Assembly (NCBI RefSeq): GCF_004000805.1
Contig: NZ_BILY01000017.1
Coordinates: 1-64,000, forward strand
Reading direction: 5' to 3'
Source: Paenibacillus glycanilyticus NBRC 16618
GTDB lineage: Bacteria; Bacillota; Bacilli; Paenibacillales; Paenibacillaceae
Length of the DNA: 64,000 nt
How positions within the stretch are numbered: the stretch's first letter is position 1; each line of letters opens with the position of its first letter. A model generated the notes under the pieces. The model saw nothing but the letters and a program-made list of their open reading frames with translations, did no database searches and was not told where the DNA came from. The translations under genes were made by a program, and so were the position numbers. Positions 45,337 to 53,187 of the stretch are shown one piece after another.

Positions 45337-46436
45337 ACCAATTAGAAAAACACTCTTTGTCGTTCCTGCAATTCGTATTCATCATCGCGGGTATTCAAAT
45401 CAGCATTGCCGTTCTCTCGACGCCAAGAGAAGTCTCCCTTATCGCGGGGACGGATGGCTGGATCACGATTATCATTGGTTGGTTGATTACGAGCATTCCC
45501 AGCTTTGTGGTCTTTAAGATTATGCAGCGCAGCTCCGAGGGCACCATTCTGGATCTGCTTCGGAAGAAGCTCGGCAGGTGGATAGCCATTCTCTTTACTC
45601 TAATTATGGCTGTATATCTCGGAGCTATGGCCTATATCGGATTACTTCGAACTTTGCTGATTATCCGCGTATGGTTATTACAAAATACGTCACCCTTCGT
45701 CGTTCTGCTGCTTCTGTTTATTCCGACTTACATCGTCGCGAGAGAAGGACCCAAGCTGCTCGGACGATATGCCGAGGTGATTTTCTATTTTTTGTTCTGG
45801 CTTCCTTTGGTTTATTTACTCCCAATGAAGCAGGGACGATGGTTAAACCTTATTCCCATAGCAAAGGAAGGATGGGGGCCAATCCTTTCGGCGGTTCCGG
45901 GCGTTCTCTTTGCCTATACGGGCTTTAGCGTCGCTTTCTTCCTGTATCCTCACTTAACGAACAAACAGTACGCCGGGGTTGGGATTCTGCTTGCCAATAC
46001 GATTACGATGGCTACCAATTTGCTTATTGCGATCGTCTGCTTCATGTATTTCAGTCCCAACGAGATGGTGGAGATTAATCAGCCCGTCATTACCGTGCTC
46101 AAAACGATTCAATTCAAGTTCGTGGAGAGGATCGAGGTTATTTTTATCTCACTCTACATCGGGATCTATTCCTTGGTTTGGATCCCTTGTCTTTACTATA
46201 TGGCCTATTGCCTGAATTGGGTGAGAAACGGCTCCGGCGAGAGAAAATACCTCATTGGTCTGCTTATCCTTATCGGGATTGGAACCTACATCTTCATCCC
46301 GACGTTCAACCAAAGCGATTGGCTGGAGCATCATTTGACCAATTTCGGAATCGTTGTCGAGTATATCCTCCCGATAGCGATTTGGATCTGTCTCGTCATC
46401 AATGAACGTATGCGACAAGAGGGGCAGCCGGGATGA
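45333..46436 (+). CDS. spore germination protein, GerB family (B subunit, APC-type permease)
   Basis: A 367-residue protein with about ten membrane helices, of the endospore germination permease family in the APC superfamily, where B subunits bind the germinant. The start QLEKHSLSFLQFVFIIAGIQIS and the GTDGWITIIIGWLITSI, AREGPKLLGRYAEVIFYFLF and FAYTGFSVAFFLYPHL stretches fit. AGGAGG lies about 15 bases before the ATG within the end of the A gene. ATGA overlaps join it to both neighbours. Confidence 0.88.
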   Translation: MNQLEKHSLSFLQFVFIIAGIQISIAVLSTPREVSLIAGTDGWITIIIGWLITSIPSFVVFKIMQRSSEGTILDLLRKKLGRWIAILFTLIMAVYLGAMAYIGLLRTLLIIRVWLLQNTSPFVVLLLLFIPTYIVAREGPKLLGRYAEVIFYFLFWLPLVYLLPMKQGRWLNLIPIAKEGWGPILSAVPGVLFAYTGFSVAFFLYPHLTNKQYAGVGILLANTITMATNLLIAIVCFMYFSPNEMVEINQPVITVLKTIQFKFVERIEVIFISLYIGIYSLVWIPCLYYMAYCLNWVRNGSGERKYLIGLLILIGIGTYIFIPTFNQSDWLEHHLTNFGIVVEYILPIAIWICLVINERMRQEGQPG

Positions 46437-47575
46437 GAAAATCAATGAGGATAACGATGATTCTTCTTATGTTTCTTTTGTTTCTTTTGTTTCTTTTGTT
46501 TCTTTCCGGGTGCGGGGATAAGATTGATCTCGAAGAAGCGGCTGTACCGCTAGCAGCGGGCATTGATCTCGATGAGAACAATAAGCTGCGGTTTTACGTC
46601 TCCAACCCGGTATTCGGGGATAAGAGCAATGACGTTCAGCAATACAACATTCCGGTAACCAGCCTCCGCGAATCTAGAAGCTTGCAGGATGCATACACCT
46701 CGGGTGCCCTGGAGGGGAGGAATTATCAGGTTTATGTCGTAGGGCGAAAGCTGCTGCAGCACGAGGACTGGTTTAAAATTTTGGATGTCATTTTCCGGGA
46801 TGCGCGGAACACCGTTCTCGACCGGATGGTCGCGTTCGACGGCCCCGTGGAAGAAATGTTTGCCGTAAAACCGAAAGAGCAGCCTCCCTTGCCTGCAATA
46901 TTGCGCGGGATGGTTGATTCCAAAAGCAAACGGGGAACAACGGTCCTTACCACCCTTCAGGACATGCACCGGCAAATTTACGAAGAAGGACTTACGCCCG
47001 TTTTGAGCGAGGTCGATTATGACTCCAAGCAGAAAAGCTTTCGTTTATTAGGAACCGCCTTATTAACCCATAAGGGGAAATATGCGGCCTCGCTCGGCTA
47101 TCAAGAGAGCGTACTGCTAAACCTGCTCAAGAAAAAGGCAACCAAAGGGGTTAATCTCTCCTTCGCCATTCCCGGGGAGCCTAATGCAGACGTCTTTGAA
47201 TTGGACAGGGCCAGCTTTGGAATTCGAAAGATTAAGACAAAGATCGTATCTTCCTATTCGGATAATCGGTTTCGCTTCCGGGTTCAAATGAAGGTGTCAG
47301 CGGCTTTGACGGAACAGCTGTTCAAGTACGATATCCAAAAACACGCAGATATACTTGAGGCGCAGCTCACGCAGCAAATGCAGGATCAATTGGAGAAATT
47401 AATTCGCAAATTCCAGCGTAATCGAATCGATCCGGTGGGGTTCGGTATTTATGCGCGCGCATACCAATACCAGCATTTCAAACCGTTAGAGGAGGAATGG
47501 GGCGAGGTCTTCTCGCATGCGGAGGTTGATTTCGACGTTCACGTTAAAATCATTTCGATGGGCACAATCAGGTGA
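46433..47575 (+). CDS. spore germination lipoprotein, Ger(x)C family (C subunit)
   Basis: A 380-residue lipoprotein completing the A-B-C receptor. Signal peptide with lipobox LSGC (Cys near 27), then the GerC fold (DLEEAAVPLAAGIDLDENNKL, GRNYQVYVVG, DARNTVLDRMVAFDG) and the C-terminal domain (EAQLTQQMQDQLEKLIRKFQRNRIDPVGFGIYAR) ending in KIISMG. The signal-peptide hydrophobic core is encoded by a 9-bp tandem repeat. The usual W of the CWD motif after the Cys is replaced: it reads CGDKIDLEE. Confidence 0.87.
   Translation: MRKSMRITMILLMFLLFLLFLLFLSGCGDKIDLEEAAVPLAAGIDLDENNKLRFYVSNPVFGDKSNDVQQYNIPVTSLRESRSLQDAYTSGALEGRNYQVYVVGRKLLQHEDWFKILDVIFRDARNTVLDRMVAFDGPVEEMFAVKPKEQPPLPAILRGMVDSKSKRGTTVLTTLQDMHRQIYEEGLTPVLSEVDYDSKQKSFRLLGTALLTHKGKYAASLGYQESVLLNLLKKKATKGVNLSFAIPGEPNADVFELDRASFGIRKIKTKIVSSYSDNRFRFRVQMKVSAALTEQLFKYDIQKHADILEAQLTQQMQDQLEKLIRKFQRNRIDPVGFGIYARAYQYQHFKPLEEEWGEVFSHAEVDFDVHVKIISMGTIR
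46472..46505 (+). repeat. 9-bp tandem repeat inside the GerC signal peptide
   Basis: TTTCTTTTG occurs three times without a break, plus a partial fourth TTTCTTT. Each unit adds three residues (FLL), so gain or loss of a unit keeps the frame and only changes the length of the hydrophobic core. Confidence 0.85.
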
Positions 47576-47588
47576 GTACGGCTTGTTC

Positions 47589-47639
47589 ATGAACTGCTCT
47601 CTAATGACAACACGGTATCTTAGTTAGAGTGCAGTTCAT
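47589..47639. repeat. inverted repeat between converging genes
   Basis: ATGAACTGCTCTCTAA and TTAGAGTGCAGTTCAT are inverted over 16 bp with one mismatch, around a 19-base loop. Neither side has a T-run, so it is a weak terminator at best. It lies between the GerC gene and the CDF transporter gene, which converge. Confidence 0.6.
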
Positions 47640-47663
47640 CTCTTTCAGCCGCCGATTCATCCC

Positions 47664-48539
47664 TTATTTCGCCGGCTCGTAATGCACGTGTACTTCAAGT
47701 ACTTCCGACGTTTTTTTCAATTCATTCTCTACTTCTGTCGCTACATCATGCGCTTTATGGAAATCGAGGTTCTTATCAATCGACAGAACCACGTCAATTA
47801 CTGCATTGCTGCCATAGTTCCTCGCCTTCAGATCCTTAACATCCTCAACGCCCTCAACTTGCTTTGCCTTTTCTCTAAAGTCCCGTAGAGCCGCCTCATC
47901 AAAACCGTCCGATAAGTGGTGGGAGGCTTCACGGAAAATATCCCATGCCGTTTTGCAAATGAGGAGACCAACCGCGACGGCTGTAACGGGATCAAGCCAA
48001 GGCAGTTTGAATTGAGAACCCACGATGCCAATTACTGCGCCTATACTCACCAAAGCATCCGAGATATTGTCCTTGGCGGCAGCCATAACGGCTTGGCTTT
48101 TAATTTTTCTAGCCAGATTGATATTGTAACGATAAACAACGTACATAACCGCTGAGCAAAATAATCCTGTCCATACCGCAATGAAGTCCGGGGATTGCCC
48201 GCTGCCTCTAAATACGGATGAAACAGCATTTATTAACACCTCTATACCAACCGCCATCATAATAAAAGAAGCGATTAAGGAGGCGATCGTCTCCGATTTC
48301 CAGTGGCCGTACGGATGATCCTTATCGGCCGGCTTTTGAGCCAGCTTTAAACCGATAAGCACTGCTATAGATGCCGCGATATCCGTCGCATTGTTTAATC
48401 CGTCCGCTTTTAAGGCTTCCGATCCCGATATATTCCCTATAATCAGCTTGAGTGCGGATAAACAGATGTAGGCAATAATACTGACAATAGCTCCGCGTTC
48501 GCCTAGTTTAAGATTTTCATATCGTTGCTGCTGCTCCAT
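47664..48539 (-). CDS. cation diffusion facilitator (CDF) family transporter
   Basis: A 291-residue metal/proton antiporter. Six membrane helices; metal-site residues in ALKADGLNNATDIAAS near 42 (D and D two turns apart) and DNISDALVSIGAVIG near 155, the family HPYGHWKSE near 75, and a C-terminal cytoplasmic domain (about 205-291) ending in LEVHVHYEP. The DGLNN-D motif differs from the zinc-type HxxxD and resembles manganese or iron CDF members (MneP/MneS), so Mn or Fe is the better guess. GGAGAAGC precedes the ATG. Confidence 0.88.
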   Translation of the reverse strand: MEQQQRYENLKLGERGAIVSIIAYICLSALKLIIGNISGSEALKADGLNNATDIAASIAVLIGLKLAQKPADKDHPYGHWKSETIASLIASFIMMAVGIEVLINAVSSVFRGSGQSPDFIAVWTGLFCSAVMYVVYRYNINLARKIKSQAVMAAAKDNISDALVSIGAVIGIVGSQFKLPWLDPVTAVAVGLLICKTAWDIFREASHHLSDGFDEAALRDFREKAKQVEGVEDVKDLKARNYGSNAVIDVVLSIDKNLDFHKAHDVATEVENELKKTSEVLEVHVHYEPAK

Positions 48540-48713
48540 GCTTCTCCAAAAACTCCCTTCGGCTCATCCATGACTTTTTCAATCGTACCAGCCAAAGTTC
48601 AAGTGGGTCTAGAGAAACGTTTTTTCAATAAGCGAACATTGTAAACCCGGACAAACTATGTTGACTGAAGCAATTTTTATTGCGGCAAGGCAACTTGCAT
48701 ATAAAATAAAAAA

Positions 48714-48738
48714 GGCAACGGATAGGAGTCCCGCTGCC
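48714..48738 (-). terminator. terminator after the epimerase gene
   Basis: GGCAACGGAT and TCCCGCTGCC form an imperfect stem with G-T pairs and a five-base loop, followed on the minus strand by TTTTTTATT. Confidence 0.65.
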
Positions 48739-48756
48739 ATTCTCGTATTTCAACCA

Positions 48757-49626
48757 TTAATTCGGTAGCTCGGAAGGCACGACAAGTCCTCGTATTCGAA
48801 GCCCCTGTTCATCCCGCAGCTTTAGATCCCGCAGGAAATCGATAAATCCAACCCGTGGCTGCCACCCCATAACTCTTTTGGCTTCGGATAGATCATGCTG
48901 CTCAACTTCCTGCGGCAATTCGATGCCATAGCTGTCCAGCAATTTGGCGCTGCCCGGAACCTGCTGTTCACACCAGCCCGCCCCTAATCGCGCAAAATCA
49001 GCCCGGATAGACTCGGGCATGCCATGGCTCGTATGGATAATCGTCTGGAACAGCCCGAATTTCTCCGCAGCCGCGGCTTCCAGCGCTTTAACCGTCGCCG
49101 AAGCAATATCCCTGCGGTCAACGCCGTTGCGGAGCAGTCTCGCTCCGAACTCCAGATACGGCCGAGGAATAAATTCATGGTATCTGAGCATCGCGATGGA
49201 AGCACCCGTCATCTCATGATATGCCCGGCACAGATCTTCGCCTATTACTTTGCTGACGCCATAGACAGACCCCCAGCCATAAGCCATCGACGACGCGTAA
49301 ACAATGGAACGAATGCCTTCTTTTCTGCATGCCTCCAATACATTGTAGGTACCGTCCACGTTAACCGCGAAAATCGTATCGTCGCTGACAGGCGGTTGAT
49401 GGGCGCAATGCCAAGCCGCTAAATGAATAACTCCGTCCATCCCCCGCACGGCCTGCTGAACATCCGAGACCGTCCGCGTATCGCAGCGGACAAATTCGGC
49501 AGCTCCCTCATTTATTACCCCGGAAGGCATAACATCCGCCATTCTCACTTGATGGCCCGCTTGCAGCAGCTCCCGGCATACCGCTTGTCCCGCATTGCCG
49601 GATGCGCCAGTTACTAGTACTTTCAT
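48757..49626 (-). CDS. NAD-dependent epimerase/dehydratase family protein (extended SDR)
   Basis: A 289-residue extended short-chain dehydrogenase: GASGNAGQ nucleotide loop at 7-14, acidic pocket ADVMP near 30, DTRTVSDVQQAVRGMDGVIHLAAW near 48-70, NVDGTYNVLEAC near 88, active-site YASSMAYGWGS and YGVSKVIGEDLC (Y-x3-K) near 108-128. The substrate is probably a nucleotide sugar or related hydroxy compound and cannot be read further. GGAGGAGC precedes the ATG. Directly upstream is the scar of an aldo/keto reductase gene, so the two were probably once an operon facing the HxlR regulator. Confidence 0.83.
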   Translation of the reverse strand: MKVLVTGASGNAGQAVCRELLQAGHQVRMADVMPSGVINEGAAEFVRCDTRTVSDVQQAVRGMDGVIHLAAWHCAHQPPVSDDTIFAVNVDGTYNVLEACRKEGIRSIVYASSMAYGWGSVYGVSKVIGEDLCRAYHEMTGASIAMLRYHEFIPRPYLEFGARLLRNGVDRRDIASATVKALEAAAAEKFGLFQTIIHTSHGMPESIRADFARLGAGWCEQQVPGSAKLLDSYGIELPQEVEQHDLSEAKRVMGWQPRVGFIDFLRDLKLRDEQGLRIRGLVVPSELPN

Positions 49627-49642
49627 CGTGTGACGCTCCTCC

Positions 49643-49785
49643 CTATGAAGTAGCTAAATTTATTTGTTCGATGATCTTCAAATCATCCCCGGATAATAGC
49701 GGACGAACAGAGAGGCGGATACATAGGCTCCAAAACCGATCTCGGATACTTCCATTCCCGTTTTGCCCAGCTTTCTCGTATACAT
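49643..49785 (-). pseudogene. aldo/keto reductase remnant, internally deleted
   Basis: AAGGAGG and an ATG open a frame whose first 20 residues, MYTRKLGKTGMEVSEIGFGA, are the standard N-terminus of an aldo/keto reductase, then it stops at 49678 after 35 codons. In the next frame the same DNA continues as PLLSGDDLKIIEQINLATS and stops at 49643, which reads like a C-terminal end. The simplest view is a deletion of about 280 codons joining both ends out of frame. Confidence 0.75.
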
Positions 49786-49796
49786 GACAAACCTCC

Positions 49797-49823
49797 TTAA
49801 GATAGCGTTCTGCCCTATCTTAA
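49797..49823. promoter_or_regulatory. inverted repeat between the reductase remnant and HxlR gene
   Basis: TTAAGATAG-N9-CTATCTTAA, perfect 9-bp arms, starting three bases from the Shine-Dalgarno of the reductase remnant on the minus strand. Arms and spacing suit a dimeric winged-helix regulator such as the divergent HxlR protein. Confidence 0.5.
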
Positions 49824-49959
49824 TCGAACTTCAACGTTTCCGTAAGTACGCACTTTAACCATAGTTTGTTACCTTGCGGTGACTATTGGAAGGAAATCCG
49901 GCCCGCTTCTTCGAATACTATCAAGGAAATGTTCACCTAAACGTAGGAGGCAATCAGCA

Positions 49960-50274
49960 ATGGGAAACCCTGAAATCTATGAATGCGAGATTGAAAAGTC
50001 ATTGCGTATCATTGGCGGCAAATGGTCGTTTCTTGTTATTCGCGAGCTATTCTTTCATGGAACAAAAAGATTCACCGAGCTTAAGAGCGCTATTCATGGG
50101 ATCAGCTCCAAATCCCTTACGGAGACGCTTCGCCACCTGGAGGAAAATCAGGTCGTCATTCGCTCGATCCATGCCACCGTCCCGCCAACCGTTGAATACC
50201 GGCTGACAGCCAAAGGAGAAGCATTCAGCGGCATTTTGCTCGAGATGAAAAAGTGGGTCCGCGACTGGGCTTAA
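49960..50274 (+). CDS. HxlR-family transcriptional regulator
   Basis: A 104-residue winged-helix regulator: the family N-terminus CEIEKSLRIIGGKWSFLVIRELFFHGTKRFTELKSAI with a Cys at residue 8, the helix ISSKSLTETLRHLEENQVV and the wing with VEYRLTAKGEAF. Many HxlR proteins use the N-terminal Cys to sense electrophiles. TAGGAGG lies nine bases before the ATG. It is divergent from the epimerase operon and probably controlled it together with the now deleted reductase. Confidence 0.88.
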   Translation: MGNPEIYECEIEKSLRIIGGKWSFLVIRELFFHGTKRFTELKSAIHGISSKSLTETLRHLEENQVVIRSIHATVPPTVEYRLTAKGEAFSGILLEMKKWVRDWA

Positions 50275-50304
50275 TCAACCTGCCATGCTGCAGCGAGGAA
50301 TACA

Positions 50305-50338
50305 AAGACAGCAGCCGGAAATTCCCGGCTGCTGTCTT
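50305..50338. terminator. bidirectional terminator-like hairpin
   Basis: AAGACAGCAGCCGG and CCGGCTGCTGTCTT, a perfect 14-bp stem with a six-base loop, between the converging HxlR and DUF1349 genes. T-runs are poor on both sides. Confidence 0.6.
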
Positions 50339-50348
50339 GTCCCAAACC

Positions 50349-50936
50349 TTATTTACCCATGCGAATATTTTTGACCGTTTTTCTTTCAATGGTCAGATTC
50401 TCGTAAATTCTTTTGCCGCCGTTTCCTAACGGCGCTTGTGCCAATAAACCGACTTTGAGGGTCTCTTCCGCTGGCAAGGCGAAAAACCTCATCATATAAA
50501 AATTCTCGCCATCCGTGGAATAATGGAAGGCAAAGGAATTCCCGCTTCTGCACGCTTGGAGCCATACCGTGTTATCCTCGATATTGCAGCCGTTCGCATC
50601 ATCCGATTCTTCCTTCGTAACAACGCTAACAACCGCGTGAGTATCAAAATCCGTTAATTCAAAGCAAGCCTTTGCCCAATGCGTGAGATCCTTCATGACC
50701 ATAATGGAAGAAGAATCGTATGTATCTTTGAAATCATGCGACACCTTCACCCGCATAACAAAATCCCCGGATATATGCGTATAATAAAACGGCGCATTGC
50801 ATAGTGATTCCGGCGTGATCCCTTCATCGGCTACTGCCCCGTGGTTAATGAAAAAGTCGCTCTTCTCTGTCGCCAGTATCTCTATTCTTCCATCCGTTTC
50901 AATGATTTCGCTCTCATTCATCCATTCAAAATTCAT
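50349..50936 (-). CDS. DUF1349 domain protein (concanavalin-like fold)
   Basis: A 195-residue cytosolic beta-sandwich protein covering one DUF1349 domain: FEWMNESEIIETDGRIEILAT, FFINHGAV, GDFVMRVKVSHDFKDTYDSSSIMVMKD, WLQACRSGNSFAFHYSTDGENFYMMRFF and KVGLLAQAPLG follow the family order. Members are often annotated as regulators of unknown kind or as glycan-related; no active site is visible. GGAGGCAGAACG precedes the ATG. It stands alone. Confidence 0.85.
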   Translation of the reverse strand: MNFEWMNESEIIETDGRIEILATEKSDFFINHGAVADEGITPESLCNAPFYYTHISGDFVMRVKVSHDFKDTYDSSSIMVMKDLTHWAKACFELTDFDTHAVVSVVTKEESDDANGCNIEDNTVWLQACRSGNSFAFHYSTDGENFYMMRFFALPAEETLKVGLLAQAPLGNGGKRIYENLTIERKTVKNIRMGK

Positions 50937-51155
50937 CGTTCTGCCTCCAATTCATTTATGTAAATTACTTATAAAAGTAACACATTTAGTAATTAAGAGC
51001 ACTACAAAAATGCGTATCCGACTGGAATTCGCCAGGCAGTGATGCAATCGATAAACCGGGAAAGCTAGTGAAGCACAGGGAAGCTTTTCCTGCAATCGTT
51101 TGAGAATAGTGAAAAAGCGGGTAAGTATAATCATAAACGATGTGAGGTGATGGCG

Positions 51156-51386
51156 ATGAATCCATTCGAGCGCAGCGCCGACCACCGGTGCAAACAGCAG
51201 GGCAAGCGCGACAATCCGGAGGGCGTTCCAACGGAGAAAGAGAGTCTGTTCGACAAGTTTGCCAGCGAACGCACCGTTGATCCCATTCCGGTCGAGGACC
51301 AGACGATTGAGGAGCAGGACGAGAAGGAGAAAGACCGCACGAAACGGGATTCCTCCAGTGAACGCAAGTATCGTACAGGGATTTGA
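51156..51386 (+). CDS. possible small charged protein, 76 residues
   Basis: A frame beginning MNPFERSAD has GAGGTGATGG just upstream and encodes a hydrophilic, Glu/Lys/Arg-rich product (TIEEQDEKEKDRTKRDSSS). I recognise no family. It ends 24 bases before the start of recognisable aminotransferase remnant, so it may itself be debris. The minus strand of the same DNA also stays open, as expected opposite an acidic coding strand, and gives an implausible protein. Confidence 0.3.
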   Translation: MNPFERSADHRCKQQGKRDNPEGVPTEKESLFDKFASERTVDPIPVEDQTIEEQDEKEKDRTKRDSSSERKYRTGI

Positions 51387-51409
51387 CCAACCCGTTATCC
51401 TGAGCAGTT

Positions 51410-52052
51410 CAGCTATTGCGGGGACAAATCGGGCTTGTCTCCATAACGGGGGCATCGAACGTGACAGGCTGCGTAAACCCGATTTATGAGGCAGCCGAAC
51501 TGACACACCGATACGGAGCAAAACTACACGTCGATGCCGCCCAGCTCATTCCCCCTGAATCCATCGAAATGATGCGTCGGAACGGCTGTGCTGATTGGAG
51601 GAAAAGATGAATTTCAAGAAGCGGAGCCGTTGCTTAAAGGAGGAGGAACCGCTCAAATCGCTTTGAAATCTTTAGTTCAGTGGAATGAAGCCCGTGCTTC
51701 GAACCACAATCTGCCGCAAGTGAGCGTTCTTTCGTTTACCATTGAGGGGCTGCATCATCAGGACATTGCGCAATTCTTAGCGAAAGAAGCGGGCATTTCC
51801 GTCCGGAGCGGCTTTTTCTGTGCGTATCCCTATGTGCAGAAGCTCCTTCGGCTAAGCGATGAGAGGCTGGATGAAATACGGAAAGATCCCGTCATTCCCT
51901 CTCCAGGCTTAGTCCGAATTAGTTTAAGCTTTTACAATACATCTGATGAAGTCGATCGACTAATAATGGCGTTGCAACAAATCACTTCTAACAAGGAATT
52001 CTATATGAATAAGTATGCGGATGTGCAAAAAGGAATTTGCGGCGGACGCTAA
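51410..52052 (+). pseudogene. aminotransferase class V (cysteine desulfurase-like) pseudogene
   Basis: Similarity begins at about GQIGLVSITGASNVTG with no start codon or N-terminal half. YEAAELTHRYGAKLHVDAAQLIP (the cofactor aspartate region) follows in the first frame, then the frame shifts near 51575 and continues as GTAVLIGGKDEFQEAEPLLKGGGTA and on to a C-terminal domain with ISVRSGFFCAYPYV. The segment normally between, with the SxHK lysine that binds PLP, is missing. Two lesions (5' truncation and internal deletion with frameshift) make it inactive. Confidence 0.8.
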
Positions 52053-52088
52053 TCGCTCGGAAAATTGATCATTTTTGCTTCAAAAAAA

Positions 52089-52111
52089 AGCCGGACATCG
52101 TTACTCCGGCT
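52089..52111. terminator. bidirectional terminator
   Basis: AGCCGGA and TCCGGCT around a nine-base loop, with eight A on the left and CTTTTTTG on the right. It lies between the pseudogene and the converging YusW-like gene. Confidence 0.75.
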
Positions 52112-52128
52112 CTTTTTTGAGTTTCGTA

Positions 52129-53016
52129 TTAATCCTCGTGGTCATGCTCTTCATGTTCTTGGTGTTTACCATGATTGCCGTCATGGCCGTGGTCCTCGCC
52201 TTGATCATCATCGTCTTCGTCATCTTTTTGACCTTTATTCTGGTCGTGGTCCCGGTCGCTGCGATTCAATTGCTTTTGCTGTTTCTTCTTTTCTTGCTGC
52301 TCTTTATGAGCCTTCTGCCAAGCTTGCTGCAGCGCTTTTTTCTGTGCAATCAAAGCCTTTTTCTGCTCTTGCTTCACGGATTGCTCCTTAGCTGCAAGCT
52401 GTGCCTTCTGATTATGTTGCACCGTTGATTTTACCGTTTGAGCTTCAGTCTCGTCCTTGTCAGCTTCATCGTCAGCGTCGTCTTTCTCGTCCTTGAATTT
52501 AAGTTCTTCCGAACGATCCTTCCATTTCATATCGATGTTCATGTCGACTTTAGCAGGCTCGACGGCAAAATGAGTGAACAACGCATCCATTACTTGCTGC
52601 TTGTCCATGTTTGCTTGCAGCTTGAGTGCCGCGAGCAGCTGCTCGATGAATTGAGTCGCTTCATTTCCCGTCAAATATTTTTTCTGATCCTCGCCGATTT
52701 TAATTTCTACCTTGGACTCGGTCTTTGCTTCTTCCTTTTCAAGCTCGATCTTAACTTTCACGTTATTGCCATCGATTTTCAACTCCAGTGCTTTCAGCTG
52801 ATCAAGCTGAATTGGAGCTTCGCTGGCGGTCGGTTGAGCTGATGCAAACTTAACTTCAGCCTCAGCCGTCTTTGACGGCACAACGTATGAATCGCTTGCT
52901 GCACGGTTGTCCTCTTTTATTGCGGAAGAATCGTAGTCTGCGTAGGCAACAACGCCGTAAGAAAGCATAATTGTGCTTAAAGCACCGATTAATATATAGG
53001 AAATTTTCTTCTTCAA
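52129..53016 (-). CDS. exported YusW-like protein with His/Asp/Lys-rich tail
   Basis: A 295-residue exported protein. TTG start (GAGGAGG seven bases upstream), signal peptide KKKISYILIGALSTIMLSYGVVAYAD, a YusW-like module near 75-135 (QLDQLKALELKIDGNNVKVKIELE, KKYLTGNEATQFIEQLLAAL), then a highly charged second half: an acidic stretch, an Ala/Gln/Lys-rich helix of about 55 residues, and a tail of about 45 residues with alternating His, Asp and Glu (HGHDGNHGKHQEHEEHDHED). The tail could bind divalent metal. Its function is unknown. Confidence 0.7.
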   Translation of the reverse strand: MKKKISYILIGALSTIMLSYGVVAYADYDSSAIKEDNRAASDSYVVPSKTAEAEVKFASAQPTASEAPIQLDQLKALELKIDGNNVKVKIELEKEEAKTESKVEIKIGEDQKKYLTGNEATQFIEQLLAALKLQANMDKQQVMDALFTHFAVEPAKVDMNIDMKWKDRSEELKFKDEKDDADDEADKDETEAQTVKSTVQHNQKAQLAAKEQSVKQEQKKALIAQKKALQQAWQKAHKEQQEKKKQQKQLNRSDRDHDQNKGQKDDEDDDDQGEDHGHDGNHGKHQEHEEHDHED

Positions 53017-53146
53017 AATATACCTCCTCAGGTTGCAAACATGCATGTTTTGGTTCTTGGCAGCCAATATAGGGTTTCGTTGCGTAGGGATCTATTTAAG
53101 TCCGTATTTTAGAAAAGTCCAATAAACCGAATATCAGCAACACAAA

Positions 53147-53169
53147 AAAGCCGCGATTTTCGCGGCTTT
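53147..53169 (-). terminator. Rho-independent terminator after the hemolysin III-type gene
   Basis: AAAGCCGCGA and TCGCGGCTTT around a three-base loop, followed on the minus strand by TTTGTGTT. Confidence 0.8.
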
Positions 53170-53187
53170 CATGAATTCATATGTTTC

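Noticed and set aside
50952-51521. A 189-codon minus-strand frame with hydrophobic runs
   Set aside because: It lies opposite the acidic charged frame and the aminotransferase remnant; Leu-rich content is the expected reverse complement of Glu/Lys codons and no start site is present.
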